From Agromyces sp. Marseille-P2726 (GTDB lineage: Bacteria > Actinomycetota > Actinomycetes > Actinomycetales > Microbacteriaceae): a DNA stretch of 64,000 nucleotides. The translations under genes and the position numbers were made by a program. The stretch lies in contig NZ_CADDWM010000001.1 of NCBI RefSeq assembly GCF_902809835.1, positions 1 through 64,000 of the forward strand, given 5' to 3'. The notes beneath the pieces were generated by a model that was given only the letters and a program-made list of their open reading frames with translations, searched no databases and had not been told where the DNA came from. Positions 9,022 to 18,583 of the stretch are shown one piece after another (position 1 is the stretch's first letter; every line of letters begins with the position of its first letter).

Positions 9022-10098
9022 ATGCTACCCACCCCGAACGCGCCCGTCCCGGGCACGACTGTCGTCGTCGGTGTCGATACGCACACGGACACCCATCACG
9101 CGGCAGTGCTTGATCTGAACGGCCGGCTCGAAGGCGACGCCGCGTTCCCGGCGACGCCGGCCGGTTACCAGGCACTGGTGGACTGGGCCGGCTCGTACGG
9201 GATCATCGACCGGATCGGGGTCGAGCTGACCAGCTCGTACGGTGCCGGCTTGACTCGGGCGCTGACCGGTGCAGGGATCCACGTCCTCCAAGTGAACACC
9301 ACCGACAAGGCCACCCGCGCCCGACGCGGCAAGGACGACCGCAGCGACGCGATCGCTGCCGCGCAGAAAGTCCTCGCCGGGATGGCGACCGCGATCCCGA
9401 AGGACACCACCGGTGTCATCGAATCGATCCGGATGCTGACATTGGTGCGGAATTCCGCGGTGAAGTCCCGCACGCAGGCGTTGAACCAGATCAAGGACCT
9501 CCTCGTTACCGCGCCCACCCCGCTGCGGGAACAACTCCGCCGATTCAGCCTGCCCACGATCGCGAAACACGCGGCCGCACTCCAACCCGACACCGGGCGG
9601 TACGCCGATCCGGCACACGCAGCCGAGCATGCCCTGAAACGTCTCGGTCACCGCGTCGCCGCCCTGAACGACGAGATCACCGCCGCAGATCAGGAACTAC
9701 GCGCCCTGACCACGGCGACCGCACCAACTCTGCTCGCTCGTCCCGGGCTGGGCGTCCACACCACCGCCCAGTTCCTGATCACCGCCGCCGAGAACATCGA
9801 CCGGATCACCAGCGACGCCGCATTCGCCAGACTCTGCGGAGCCGCACCCGTCCCAGTATCGTCCGGACAAACCCACCGGATGCGACTGCACCGCGGCGGC
9901 GACCGGCAAGCCAACCGAGCGCTGCACATGATCATCATCGGCCGGATGAAGACCGCCCCCGACCCCCGCGCCTACATCACCCGAAGACTCACCGAAGGCC
10001 TCTCAAAACGCGACACCACCCGCGCCCTGAAACGCTACGTCGCCCGCCAAGTCTTCAACGACCTCAAAACCGACCTCACCAAGAATCGACATCCATAG
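9022..10098 (+). CDS. IS110-family DEDD transposase, copy 1
   Basis: A 358-residue RuvC-like recombinase. Seen: DEDD residues as Asp19 (VGVDTHTDTH), Glu68 (VELTSSYG) and Asp106/Asp109 (KDDRSD), and a C-terminal domain with the likely catalytic serine at 280/281 (PVPVSSGQTHR). ATG 9022 follows GAGAGGAG at 9006-9013; the frame is open upstream but similarity begins here. The stop TAG (10096-10098) lies inside the ATAGGACC right-end motif. It differs from copy 2 at only four residues: 311 (T versus N), 312 (A versus D), 315 (P versus T) and 333 (T versus I). Confidence 0.95.
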   Translation: MLPTPNAPVPGTTVVVGVDTHTDTHHAAVLDLNGRLEGDAAFPATPAGYQALVDWAGSYGIIDRIGVELTSSYGAGLTRALTGAGIHVLQVNTTDKATRARRGKDDRSDAIAAAQKVLAGMATAIPKDTTGVIESIRMLTLVRNSAVKSRTQALNQIKDLLVTAPTPLREQLRRFSLPTIAKHAAALQPDTGRYADPAHAAEHALKRLGHRVAALNDEITAADQELRALTTATAPTLLARPGLGVHTTAQFLITAAENIDRITSDAAFARLCGAAPVPVSSGQTHRMRLHRGGDRQANRALHMIIIGRMKTAPDPRAYITRRLTEGLSKRDTTRALKRYVARQVFNDLKTDLTKNRHP

Positions 10099-10116
10099 GA
10101 CCATCGACCGGGGTGC

Positions 10117-11334
10117 TCAGGCGCTCGGTCGCGCGTCGCGCAGCATGCCCGCGACGACGAGCGCGAACGCGCCGACGAGCACGAGCAGCCACAACCCGAG
10201 CGCGTACGAGTTCGTCTCGGCGTTGTACGTCGCACCCATCACCAGGGGCGGGAAGTACCCGCCGAGGCCGCCGGCCGCCGCGACGACACCGGTGACCGCC
10301 CCCACCTTGTCCTTCGGCGTCGACGGCCCGACCCAGGCGAAGACCGCGCCCATTCCGAGTCCCATCGCCCCGGCCATCGCGAGGAAGGTGACGCCGGTGA
10401 CGATGCCCTCGGGCGGCTGCTGGCCGACGATATAGGCGAGGGCCACGATGCCCGCGAGCGAGATGAGCGAGATGATCTTGGGCCCGAAGCGATCGGACAG
10501 CACGCCGCCGATCGGCCTGGCGATCACGGCCGCGGCGGCGAACATGGCCGTGCGCGTGCCCGCTCCGATGGGATCGACCTCGTCGGGGTAGATCGTCGTC
10601 AGGTACTTCGGCAGGAAGGTCGAGAACGCGACGAAGCCGCCGAACACGATCGCGTAGAGGAACGACATCTCCCACGTGATGGGCAGCCGCAGCGCGCCGA
10701 GGACCTTCGGAACGAGCGGCTGGTGGCTCGACTCCCACAGCGGCGAATCCCGCAGGAACAGCCACACCACGATCGCGGTCGCGACCATGATCGCCGCGAT
10801 GAGCAGGTGCGTCGGCAGGTACCCGATGCTCTCCGCCAGCCGCGGCGTGAAGAACGCCGAGACCGCGGTGCCGATCATGCCCATGCCGAACACGCCGGTC
10901 GCGAAACCGCGGCGCTTCGGCTCGTACCATGCGCTCGAGAACGGCACGCCGACGGCGAACACGGTGCCGGCGATACCGAGGAGGAAGCCCGCCACGAGCA
11001 GCAGCGGGAAGCTGCCCAGCACGCCCGCCAAGGCGACGAGCAGCAGGGGCGGAACGGCCGCGAGCAGCACGAAGGTGAACATCCTGCGCCCGCCGAACCG
11101 ATCGGTGAGGGCACCGGTGACGATGCGCCCGAGCGCTCCCACCAGCACCGGCATGGCGAGCATGAGCGAGATCTGGCCCTCATCGAGGCCCATCTCCGTG
11201 GCGTACGTCTTCTGGAGCGGCGCGATCACCATCCACGCCCAGAATCCGACCGTCGACGCGAGGGTCGCCAGCAGGACCTGGCCGAATCGACCTCGCAGCG
11301 CGGTGCGTTCCGGTTGCGTCGACGTTGCCTGCAT
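10117..11334 (-). CDS. narK: NarK-type nitrate/nitrite transporter (MFS)
   Basis: A 405-residue membrane protein with about 12 hydrophobic segments. Seen: GRIVTGALTDRFGGRR between TM2 and TM3 and the nitrate-porter patterns GMGMIGTAVSAFFTPRLAE and TGVVAAAGGLGGYFPPLVMG. Known: NNP-family carriers import nitrate or exchange it for nitrite. Start chosen at ATG 11332-11334 (MQATSTQPERTALRG); the longer frame has no homology. It is divergent from narGHJI, as expected for respiratory nitrate reduction. Its stop lies about 15 bp from the IS110 right end, so the IS landed just downstream without breaking it. Confidence 0.93.
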   Translation of the reverse strand: MQATSTQPERTALRGRFGQVLLATLASTVGFWAWMVIAPLQKTYATEMGLDEGQISLMLAMPVLVGALGRIVTGALTDRFGGRRMFTFVLLAAVPPLLLVALAGVLGSFPLLLVAGFLLGIAGTVFAVGVPFSSAWYEPKRRGFATGVFGMGMIGTAVSAFFTPRLAESIGYLPTHLLIAAIMVATAIVVWLFLRDSPLWESSHQPLVPKVLGALRLPITWEMSFLYAIVFGGFVAFSTFLPKYLTTIYPDEVDPIGAGTRTAMFAAAAVIARPIGGVLSDRFGPKIISLISLAGIVALAYIVGQQPPEGIVTGVTFLAMAGAMGLGMGAVFAWVGPSTPKDKVGAVTGVVAAAGGLGGYFPPLVMGATYNAETNSYALGLWLLVLVGAFALVVAGMLRDARPSA

Positions 11335-11564
11335 GTCGGCCCCCTTGCCCTGCGAGATCGTCGTGTCGCACTGCTGGTGCCGACCATATCCGCGCGCCGC
11401 GTGGCGCGCCAGCACATCCGGCGGGGATCCTCCGGTCGAATCGGCTCGGTTCCGGCGGCCTCCATTCCCGTGCATCGCAACACAGCGCATAATGGGGCCA
11501 AGACCGCGGCAGTGACGCCGAGCCTCAGGGTGACGCTTGCCGCCTGTTCCCCGGGAGGGCCGTT
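11335..11564. promoter_or_regulatory. Divergent narK/narG control region
   Basis: A 230-bp gap between two divergent genes. A weak sigma-A-like pair for narG may be TTCCCG (11465-11470) and CATAAT (11488-11493) with a 17-bp spacer. A ribosome site GGGAGGGC (11553-11560) precedes GTG 11565. No FNR, NarL or NnaR-type palindrome is convincing by eye. Confidence 0.35.
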
Positions 11565-14500
11565 GTGAGCCAAGCGACCAGCACCTCGACCGAGCCGGCG
11601 ACCGACGGGCCCCTCGCCTCCGCACTGCTGTCGATGGGCCGGTTCGTGCGGCCGGGCAGCGTCTCGCCCGACCAGCGCTCGGTCTACCTCGAGGGCGGGC
11701 GCCAGGGCGACGCGTTCTACCGCGACCGCTGGTCGCACGACAAGGTGGTGCGTTCGACGCACGGCGTCAACTGCACGGGCTCCTGCTCGTGGAAGGTCTA
11801 CGTCAAGGACGGCATCATCACGTGGGAGACCCAGCAGACCGACTACCCGAGCGTGGGTCCCGACTCCCCCGAGTACGAGCCCCGCGGATGCCCCAGAGGC
11901 GCCGCCTTCAGCTGGTACACGTACTCCCCGACCCGCGTTCGCTACCCGTACGTTCGCGACGTGCTCGTGTCGGCGTATCGCGAGGCGAAGGCCCGACTGG
12001 GGGACCCGGTGCTGGCGTGGGCCGACCTCACCGACGACCCCGAGCGCTCCCGGGCCTACAAGCGGTCGCGCGGCAAGGGCGGCCTCGTCCGCACCACCTG
12101 GGACGAGGCATCCGAGATCGTGGCAGCGGCGCACGTGCACACGATCAAGAATTACGGGCCCGACCGCATCGCGGGGTTCTCTCCGATCCCCGCCATGTCG
12201 ATGGTCTCGCACGGGGCCGGGGCCCGCTTCATCAACCTCATCGGCGGCACGATGCTGTCGTTCTACGACTGGTACGCCGACCTGCCCGTCGCGAGCCCAC
12301 AGGTCTTCGGCGACCAGACGGACGTACCCGAGTCGGCCGACTGGTGGAACTCGTCGTACCTCATGATGTGGGGCTCGAACGTGCCCGTCACCCGCACTCC
12401 CGATGCCCACTTCATGGCGGAGGCGCGCTATCGCGGCCAGAAGGTCATCACCGTCTCACCCGATTACGCCGACAACACGAAGTTCGCCGACGAATGGCTC
12501 GCGCCGCACCCCGGAACCGACGGGGCGCTCGCGATGGCGATGGGTCACGTGATCCTGAAGGAGTTCCTCGTCGACCGACGCACCCCGCGCTTCGTCGACT
12601 ACCTGAAGCGGTTCTCCGATGCCCCGTACCTCATCACCCTCGATGAGCGCGGCGACGCGTGGGTGCCGGGCAAGTTCCTCACGGCGGCCGACCTCGGCGG
12701 ATTCACCGCCCGCGCGACGAACGCCGAGTTCAAGACCGTGCTCCTCACCGCGAACAGCGAGCCGGTCGTTCCCAACGGGTCGCTCGGGCACCGGTTCAGC
12801 GCCGACGACGAGGGGGCATGGAACCTCGACCTCGGTGACATCGACCCCCTGCTGTCGATCGCCGACGGGGAGCAGTGGCGCGGGGCATCCGTCGCCGTCG
12901 ACCTGCCGCGCTTCGACGTCGCGCCCGAGCCGGGCCGCGAGCACGAAGGCGGCGCCGGAGTGGTCCGCCGCGGCGTGCCCGTCGCCACGGTCGAGGGCCG
13001 TACCGTGACGACGGTCTTCGACCTGCTGCTCGCGCAGTACGGCGTGCCGCGCGAGTCCCTCGGCCTTCCCGGGCTCTGGCCGACGGGGTACGACGACCCC
13101 ACGTCGCCCGGCACGCCCGCGTGGCAGGAGGAGATCACGTCGGTGCCGGCGGCGAAGGCCGAGCGCATCGGCCGTGAATTCGCCGACAACGCCGAGCGCT
13201 CGGGCGGCCGCTCGATGATCCTCATGGGTGCGGGCACGAACCACTGGTTCCACTCCGACACGATCTACCGCACGTTCCTCGCGCTCACCACGATGACGGG
13301 ATGCCAGGGCGTCAACGGCGGCGGCTGGGCGCACTACGTCGGGCAGGAGAAGGTCCGGCCGCTCACCGGCTCGAATCAGTACGGCACGGCGGCCGACTGG
13401 GCGCGGCCCCCGCGCGCGATGATCGGCACGGCGTTCTGGTACCTCGCCACCGACCAGTGGCGGTACGACGGCCTTCCCGCCGACCGGCTCGCGTCACCGC
13501 TCGCGAGGGGCGCCTTCGCCGGTCGCACGACCGCCGACTGCCTCGTGGAGTCGGTCAAGCGCGGGTGGATGCCGAGCTATCCCACGTTCGACCGAAACCC
13601 GCTCGACCTGGTCGACGAGGCCGATGCCGTAGGCGACGACCCGGCGAACTACGCGATGGGGCGGCTCAAGGAGGGCAGCCTCCACTTCGCCGTGGAGGAC
13701 CCCGACGCACCCGAGAACTTCCCCCGCGTCGTCAACGTGTGGCGGGCCAACATCCTCGGTTCCTCGGGCAAGGGCAACGAGTACTTCCTCAAGCACCTCC
13801 TGGGCACGGATGCCGCGGTGCTGGCGTCCGAGGCACCACCCGAGCGGCGACCGCGCGACATCGCCTGGCGCGAGGCGCCAGAGGGCAAGCTCGACCTGCT
13901 GGTGACGAGCGACTTCCGCATGACCAGCACGACCCTGTTCTCCGACGTGGTGCTGCCCGCTGCGACCTGGTACGAGAAGCACGACCTCTCGTCGACCGAC
14001 ATGCATCCGTTCGTGCACGCGTTCAACCCCGCGATCGCGCCGCCCTGGCAGACGAGGACCGACTTCGACATCTTCAAGACCATCGCCGAGCGCTTCAGCG
14101 AACTCGCCGCCGTGCACCTCGGGGTCCGCCGTGATCTCGTGGCGGCACCGCTCCAGCACGACACGCCCGACGCCATGGCGACGCCGCACGGCGCGGTGGT
14201 CGACGGGGCACCGCTGGTGCCGGGCGTGACGATGCCCAAGCTCGTCGTGGTCGAGCGCGACTACCCCGCCACGGCCGCCCGGTTCGGTTCGCTGGGCCCG
14301 CTGCCGCGGGAGCTCGGCATGGTCACGAAGGCGATCACCTTCCATCCCGAGCCCGAGCTGGCCGACCTCGCGCGGCGCAACGGGATCGTGCTCGACGGAC
14401 CCACCGCGGGTGCCGTTCGGCTCGACACCGACGTTCGGGCGTGCGAGATGATCCTCGCGCTGTCGGGCACCACGAACGGGCGCCTCGCCGTGCAGGGCTT

Positions 14501-15320
14501 CCGCCAGCTCGAGCAGAAGACCGGGCAGCGCATCGCGCAGCTGGCCGAGGACCACGAGGCATCCCGGATCACCTTCGCCGACGTGTCGTCGCGGCCCGTC
14601 AGCGTGCTCACCTCGCCCGAGTGGTCGGGGTCGGAGCACGGCGGGCGGCGGTACACGGCGTTCTCGATCAACGTCGAGCACCTGAAGCCCTGGCACACGC
14701 TGACGGGTCGGATGCATTTCTTCCTCGACCACGACTGGATGCACGAGCTCGGCGAGAACCTCCCGGTCTACCGCCCGCCGCTCGACCTGCACCGGCTGTT
14801 CGGCGACTCCCCGACCGTGGGCTCGACCGACCCGAGCGGAGCGCCCGCGTCATCTGGTCACGCCGAGGTCGCCGTGCGGTACCTGACCCCCCACTCGAAG
14901 TGGTCGATCCACTCGGAGTACCAGGACAACCTCTTCATGCTGTCGCTCTCTCGGGGCGGACCGACGATCTGGATGAGCCGGGAGGATGCCGCGAAGATCG
15001 GCGTGCGCGACAACGACTGGATCGAGTCGTACAACCGCAACGGCGTGGTCGTCGCGCGCGCGATCGTCTCGCACCGCATGCCCGAGGGCACCGTGTACAT
15101 GTACCACGCGAAGGACCGCACCGTCGACGTACCGCGCGCCGAGACGAGCGGCCTGCGCGGCGGCATCCACAACTCGCTGACCCGCATCCTGCTGAAGCCG
15201 AGCCATCTCATCGGCGGGTATGCGCAGCTCGCATTCGCGTTCAACTACCTCGGACCGACGGGAAACCAGCGCGACGAGGTCACCGTCATCCGCCGCCGCA
15301 GCCAGGAGGTCACGTACTGA
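11565..15320 (+). CDS. narG: Respiratory nitrate reductase alpha subunit
   Basis: A 1251-residue Mo-bisMGD subunit that reduces nitrate to nitrite. Seen: the FS0 [4Fe-4S] motif His66-x3-Cys70-x3-Cys74-x34-Cys109, spaced as in E. coli NarG; SFYDWYADLP, the region carrying the Asp ligand of Mo; RPLTGSNQYG; and SKWSIHSEYQDN near the C-terminus. Full length, no frameshift. GTG start with GGGAGGGC upstream. It heads narGHJI; each following gene overlaps the previous one by 1-4 bp. No Tat signal is seen, so a cytoplasm-facing active site is expected. Confidence 0.97.
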   Translation: MSQATSTSTEPATDGPLASALLSMGRFVRPGSVSPDQRSVYLEGGRQGDAFYRDRWSHDKVVRSTHGVNCTGSCSWKVYVKDGIITWETQQTDYPSVGPDSPEYEPRGCPRGAAFSWYTYSPTRVRYPYVRDVLVSAYREAKARLGDPVLAWADLTDDPERSRAYKRSRGKGGLVRTTWDEASEIVAAAHVHTIKNYGPDRIAGFSPIPAMSMVSHGAGARFINLIGGTMLSFYDWYADLPVASPQVFGDQTDVPESADWWNSSYLMMWGSNVPVTRTPDAHFMAEARYRGQKVITVSPDYADNTKFADEWLAPHPGTDGALAMAMGHVILKEFLVDRRTPRFVDYLKRFSDAPYLITLDERGDAWVPGKFLTAADLGGFTARATNAEFKTVLLTANSEPVVPNGSLGHRFSADDEGAWNLDLGDIDPLLSIADGEQWRGASVAVDLPRFDVAPEPGREHEGGAGVVRRGVPVATVEGRTVTTVFDLLLAQYGVPRESLGLPGLWPTGYDDPTSPGTPAWQEEITSVPAAKAERIGREFADNAERSGGRSMILMGAGTNHWFHSDTIYRTFLALTTMTGCQGVNGGGWAHYVGQEKVRPLTGSNQYGTAADWARPPRAMIGTAFWYLATDQWRYDGLPADRLASPLARGAFAGRTTADCLVESVKRGWMPSYPTFDRNPLDLVDEADAVGDDPANYAMGRLKEGSLHFAVEDPDAPENFPRVVNVWRANILGSSGKGNEYFLKHLLGTDAAVLASEAPPERRPRDIAWREAPEGKLDLLVTSDFRMTSTTLFSDVVLPAATWYEKHDLSSTDMHPFVHAFNPAIAPPWQTRTDFDIFKTIAERFSELAAVHLGVRRDLVAAPLQHDTPDAMATPHGAVVDGAPLVPGVTMPKLVVVERDYPATAARFGSLGPLPRELGMVTKAITFHPEPELADLARRNGIVLDGPTAGAVRLDTDVRACEMILALSGTTNGRLAVQGFRQLEQKTGQRIAQLAEDHEASRITFADVSSRPVSVLTSPEWSGSEHGGRRYTAFSINVEHLKPWHTLTGRMHFFLDHDWMHELGENLPVYRPPLDLHRLFGDSPTVGSTDPSGAPASSGHAEVAVRYLTPHSKWSIHSEYQDNLFMLSLSRGGPTIWMSREDAAKIGVRDNDWIESYNRNGVVVARAIVSHRMPEGTVYMYHAKDRTVDVPRAETSGLRGGIHNSLTRILLKPSHLIGGYAQLAFAFNYLGPTGNQRDEVTVIRRRSQEVTY

Positions 15321-17050
15321 TGAAGGTCATGGCGCAGATGTCGATGGTCATGAACCTCGACAAGTGCATCGGATGCCACACGTGCAGCGTCACCTGCAAG
15401 CAGGCGTGGACCAACCGCACGGGTGTGGAGTACGTCTGGTTCAACAACGTCGAGACGCGGCCCGGCATCGGCTACCCGCGCGGCTACGAAGACCAGGAGC
15501 GCTGGCAGGGCGGCTGGGAGCGCACGAAGCGCGGCCGGCTCAAGCTGAAGGCCGGCGGGCGCATCTCGAAGATCTCGAAGATCTTCTCGAATCCCAAGCT
15601 GCCCGAGATCTACGACTACTACGAGCCGTGGACCTACGAGTACGACATGCTCCTCAACGCGCCGGCCGGTGACCACACGCCCGTCGCGAAGCCGAAGAGC
15701 CTCATCACCGGCGACGACATGTCGATCTCGTGGTCGGCGAACTGGGACGACAACCTCGGCGGATCGACCGAGACCGCGGCATCCGACCCCGTCCTGCAGC
15801 ACATGAGCGAGCACGTCGCGATGGAGTTCGAGCAGACGTTCATGTTCTACCTGCCGCGCATCTGCGAGCACTGCCTGAACCCGTCGTGCGTCGCATCGTG
15901 TCCGTCGGGCGCGATGTACAAGCGCGTCGAGGACGGCATCGTGCTCGTCGACCAGGACGCCTGTCGCGGCTGGCGCATGTGCGTGACCGGATGCCCCTAC
16001 AAGAAGGTGTACTTCAACCACAAGACCGGCAAGGCCGAGAAGTGCACGCTCTGCTATCCGCGCATCGAGGTCGGCCTGCCGACCGTATGCTCTGAGACCT
16101 GCGTCGGACGGCTGCGCTACCTGGGCCTCGTGCTCTACGACGCCGACCGGGTCGCCGCCGCGGCATCCGTCGAGAACGAGCACGACCTGCTCGAATCGCA
16201 GCGATCGGTGTTCCTCGACCCGCACGATCCCGCGATCATCGCCGCCGCCCGCGCCGAGGGCATCCCCGACGACTGGATCGACGCGGCCCAGCAGAGCCCC
16301 ATCTGGCGCCTCATCCAGCAGTACCGGGTGGCGCTGCCGCTGCATCCCGAGTACCGGACGATGCCGATGGTCTGGTACATCCCGCCGCTCTCCCCGGTGG
16401 TCGACGTGGTGGCCGACTCGGGTGCCGACGGCGAGGACGCCCGCACCCTGTTCGCCGCGATCGACCGGCTGCGGATCCCCGTCGAGTACCTCGCCGGGCT
16501 GTTCACGGCCGGGGACGTGCAGCCGGTGCAGGCCACCCTCCGCAAGCTCGCGGCGATGCGCTCGTACATGCGCGACATCAACCTCGGCGACGAGCGGAAC
16601 GAGTCGATCGCCGCGTCCGTCGGCATGACGGGGGCGGAGATCGAGGAGATGTACCGGCTGCTCGCCATCGCGAAGTACGAGGAACGGTACGTGATCCCGA
16701 CGGCGCATGTCGAACAGGCCGAGGCGCTCGAGGAGATCGCCTGCTCGCTCGACTACGACGGCGGCCCCGGCATGGGCGGCGCCGGCCCGTTCGGTTCGTC
16801 GAGCGGGCCGCAGGTCCCGGTCGCGGTCGAGAACTTCCACGTGCTGCAGAGCCGACAGACCGCCGACCGCCCATCGACGCCCGGGCGCGTCAACCTGCTG
16901 AACTGGGACGGGCTCGGGGACCCGCCCGAGGGACTGTTCCCGCCGCGGTCCGGGCCGGGGACGCCCGAGGCGCCCGGGAACCCGGCGGCATCGGGGTCGA
17001 CGTCGGGGTCGGGCCCCTCGGGGCCGCGCTCGCCGGAGTCGTCGTCATGA
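15320..17050 (+). CDS. narH: Respiratory nitrate reductase beta subunit
   Basis: A 576-residue electron-transfer subunit. Seen: Cys16, Cys19, Cys22 and Cys26 in DKCIGCHTCSVTCKQAW; then CEHCLNPSCVASCPSG; then CRGWRMCVTGCP, where Trp replaces a Cys and gives the 3Fe-4S cluster; then CTLCYPRIEVGLPTVCSETC. Start ATG 15320 shares one base with the narG stop (TGATG) and has AGGAGG at 15304-15309. The C-terminal 50 residues are a Gly/Ser/Pro-rich tail (SGSTSGSGPSGPRSPESS), longer than in most NarH. Confidence 0.97.
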   Translation: MKVMAQMSMVMNLDKCIGCHTCSVTCKQAWTNRTGVEYVWFNNVETRPGIGYPRGYEDQERWQGGWERTKRGRLKLKAGGRISKISKIFSNPKLPEIYDYYEPWTYEYDMLLNAPAGDHTPVAKPKSLITGDDMSISWSANWDDNLGGSTETAASDPVLQHMSEHVAMEFEQTFMFYLPRICEHCLNPSCVASCPSGAMYKRVEDGIVLVDQDACRGWRMCVTGCPYKKVYFNHKTGKAEKCTLCYPRIEVGLPTVCSETCVGRLRYLGLVLYDADRVAAAASVENEHDLLESQRSVFLDPHDPAIIAAARAEGIPDDWIDAAQQSPIWRLIQQYRVALPLHPEYRTMPMVWYIPPLSPVVDVVADSGADGEDARTLFAAIDRLRIPVEYLAGLFTAGDVQPVQATLRKLAAMRSYMRDINLGDERNESIAASVGMTGAEIEEMYRLLAIAKYEERYVIPTAHVEQAEALEEIACSLDYDGGPGMGGAGPFGSSSGPQVPVAVENFHVLQSRQTADRPSTPGRVNLLNWDGLGDPPEGLFPPRSGPGTPEAPGNPAASGSTSGSGPSGPRSPESSS

Positions 17051-17760
17051 GCGGCATCCGAACGCCCCAGATCCGCGTGCGGCAGGCGCCCGAGCCGGTG
17101 CGCTCGGTGCGGATGTCGCCTGCCGATCGCGCGACGACGCAGATGGCGGTCTCGTTGCTGCTCGACTACCCCGACGCCGCCTATGGCGACCGGCTGCAGG
17201 TGCTGCGCCGGGAGGTGGGCACGCTGCCCGCACCGGTGCGCGCCGTGCTCCTCGCATTCCTGGACGACATCGAGCCGCTCGAGCCCGCCGAACGCGAGCG
17301 CCGCTACGTCGCCACGTTCGACCTCAAGCGCAAGTGCTGCATGTACCTCAGCTATTACGCCGCCGGTGACACACGCCGGCGGGGCGCGGCACTCGTCGCG
17401 TTCCTCGAGGCGTATCGCGCGGCCGGATGGGAGTTCGACGCCGAGGAACTGCCCGATTATCTGCCCGCGGTGCTCGAGTTCGCGGCGCGCAGCGGATCGC
17501 CGGTCGGCGACCGGCTGCTCGCCTCGCATCGCGAGGGCATCGAGGTGCTGCGCGCAGCACTGCTCGCGGTCGGCAGCCCGTACGCCGATCTCATCGAGGC
17601 GGTCGGGATGTCGCTCGCCGAGATCGACGAGCGCACCCGCGAACGGTACCTGCGACTCATCAACGAGGGTCCGCCCACCGAATCGGTCGGCCTCGGCGGA
17701 CCGGTCGAACTGCCGCCATTCATCCCGGTCGGCGCCGCAGCTGCGGAGGTGCGCTCATGA
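17047..17760 (+). CDS. narJ: Nitrate reductase molybdenum-cofactor assembly chaperone
   Basis: A 237-residue NarJ. Known: it binds apo-NarGH and is needed for Moco insertion but is not part of the final complex. Seen: the helical core [15 protein letters not shown], then [21 protein letters not shown], a strongly conserved NarJ block, then [13 protein letters not shown]. Overlaps narH by 4 bp (ATGA). The first 25 residues and the Pro-rich tail are extra relative to E. coli NarJ. Confidence 0.95.
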   Translation: MSGIRTPQIRVRQAPEPVRSVRMSPADRATTQMAVSLLLDYPDAAYGDRLQVLRREVGTLPAPVRAVLLAFLDDIEPLEPAERERRYVATFDLKRKCCMYLSYYAAGDTRRRGAALVAFLEAYRAAGWEFDAEELPDYLPAVLEFAARSGSPVGDRLLASHREGIEVLRAALLAVGSPYADLIEAVGMSLAEIDERTRERYLRLINEGPPTESVGLGGPVELPPFIPVGAAAAEVRS

Positions 17761-18521
17761 CCCCGCTCGACATCCTGCTCTGGGTCGCCTTCCCGTACGC
17801 CGCAGCCGCGGTGTTCATCGTGGGGCACATCTGGAGGTACCGCTACGACAAGTTCGGCTGGACGACGCGCTCGAGCCAGGTCTACGAGAACCGTCTGCTG
17901 CGCATCGGGTCGCCCGCATTCCACCTCGGCATCCTGTTCGTGCTGATCGGCCATGCGGTCGGACTGCTCGTGCCTGCCGAGTGGCTCGAGGCGATCGGCA
18001 TCTCCCACGAGATCTACCACATCGGCGCGACGGTGCTCGGCACGGCTGCCGCCGTGCTCACCATCGGGGGGCTGGCGATCCTCATCTACCGCCGGCGGAC
18101 CACCGGACCGGTCTTCCTCGCCACGACCCGCATGGACAAGACCATGTACGTGTTCCTCGGCGCGACCATCGCCTTCGGCACCGCGGCCACGGTGCTCTAC
18201 CAGGTGTTCGGCGCCGGCTACGAGTACCGCGGCACGGTGGGACCGTGGACCCGGAGCCTCATCCTCTTCCAGCCGCAGCCCGAGCTGATGACCGAGGTCC
18301 CGCTCGCGTTCCAGCTGCACGTGCTCGCCGCGACCGCGCTCTTCGCGCTCTGGCCGTTCACCCGACTCGTGCACGTGTTCTCGGCGCCCGTCGGCTACCT
18401 GTTCCGGCCCTACATCGTGTACCGCTCAGGCGACGGCGGACGTGCGGCGCGACCCGCTCGTCGCGGATGGGAGCCGATGGCCCCACCCGAGCAGCGCTCG
18501 AGGAGTCGTGTGGGCCGCTGA
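17757..18521 (+). CDS. narI: Respiratory nitrate reductase gamma subunit (cytochrome b)
   Basis: A 254-residue membrane subunit with five hydrophobic helices that takes electrons from menaquinol. Seen: [22 protein letters not shown] after TM1, histidine candidates for the two hemes in FHLG, IGHAVG, LHVLAA and RLVHVFSAP. Overlaps narJ by 4 bp. A charged C-terminal tail of about 35 residues follows the last helix. moaA starts 62 bp downstream with its own ribosome site, so it may be co-transcribed. Confidence 0.96.
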   Translation: MTPLDILLWVAFPYAAAAVFIVGHIWRYRYDKFGWTTRSSQVYENRLLRIGSPAFHLGILFVLIGHAVGLLVPAEWLEAIGISHEIYHIGATVLGTAAAVLTIGGLAILIYRRRTTGPVFLATTRMDKTMYVFLGATIAFGTAATVLYQVFGAGYEYRGTVGPWTRSLILFQPQPELMTEVPLAFQLHVLAATALFALWPFTRLVHVFSAPVGYLFRPYIVYRSGDGGRAARPARRGWEPMAPPEQRSRSRVGR

Positions 18522-18583
18522 TCGCACTGCCGCAGGGCGACCAGCGCCGACGCGGCGCGGGAATCGACACGTATGGTGGAGGT

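Larger units (their letters stand above)
8782..10101 (+). mobile_element. IS110-family insertion sequence, copy 1
   Basis: A 1320-bp element bounded at both ends by GAC (8782-8784 and 10099-10101), with no terminal inverted repeats, as is usual for IS110. A non-coding left end of about 240 bp precedes a single DEDD transposase gene, the layout of the IS110 group (the IS1111 group carries it on the other side). Copy 2, at 55811-57130, has the same length and ends and lies in opposite orientation. Left flank GGCGCTACTC and right flank CATCGACCGG are shared by both copies. Confidence 0.92.
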
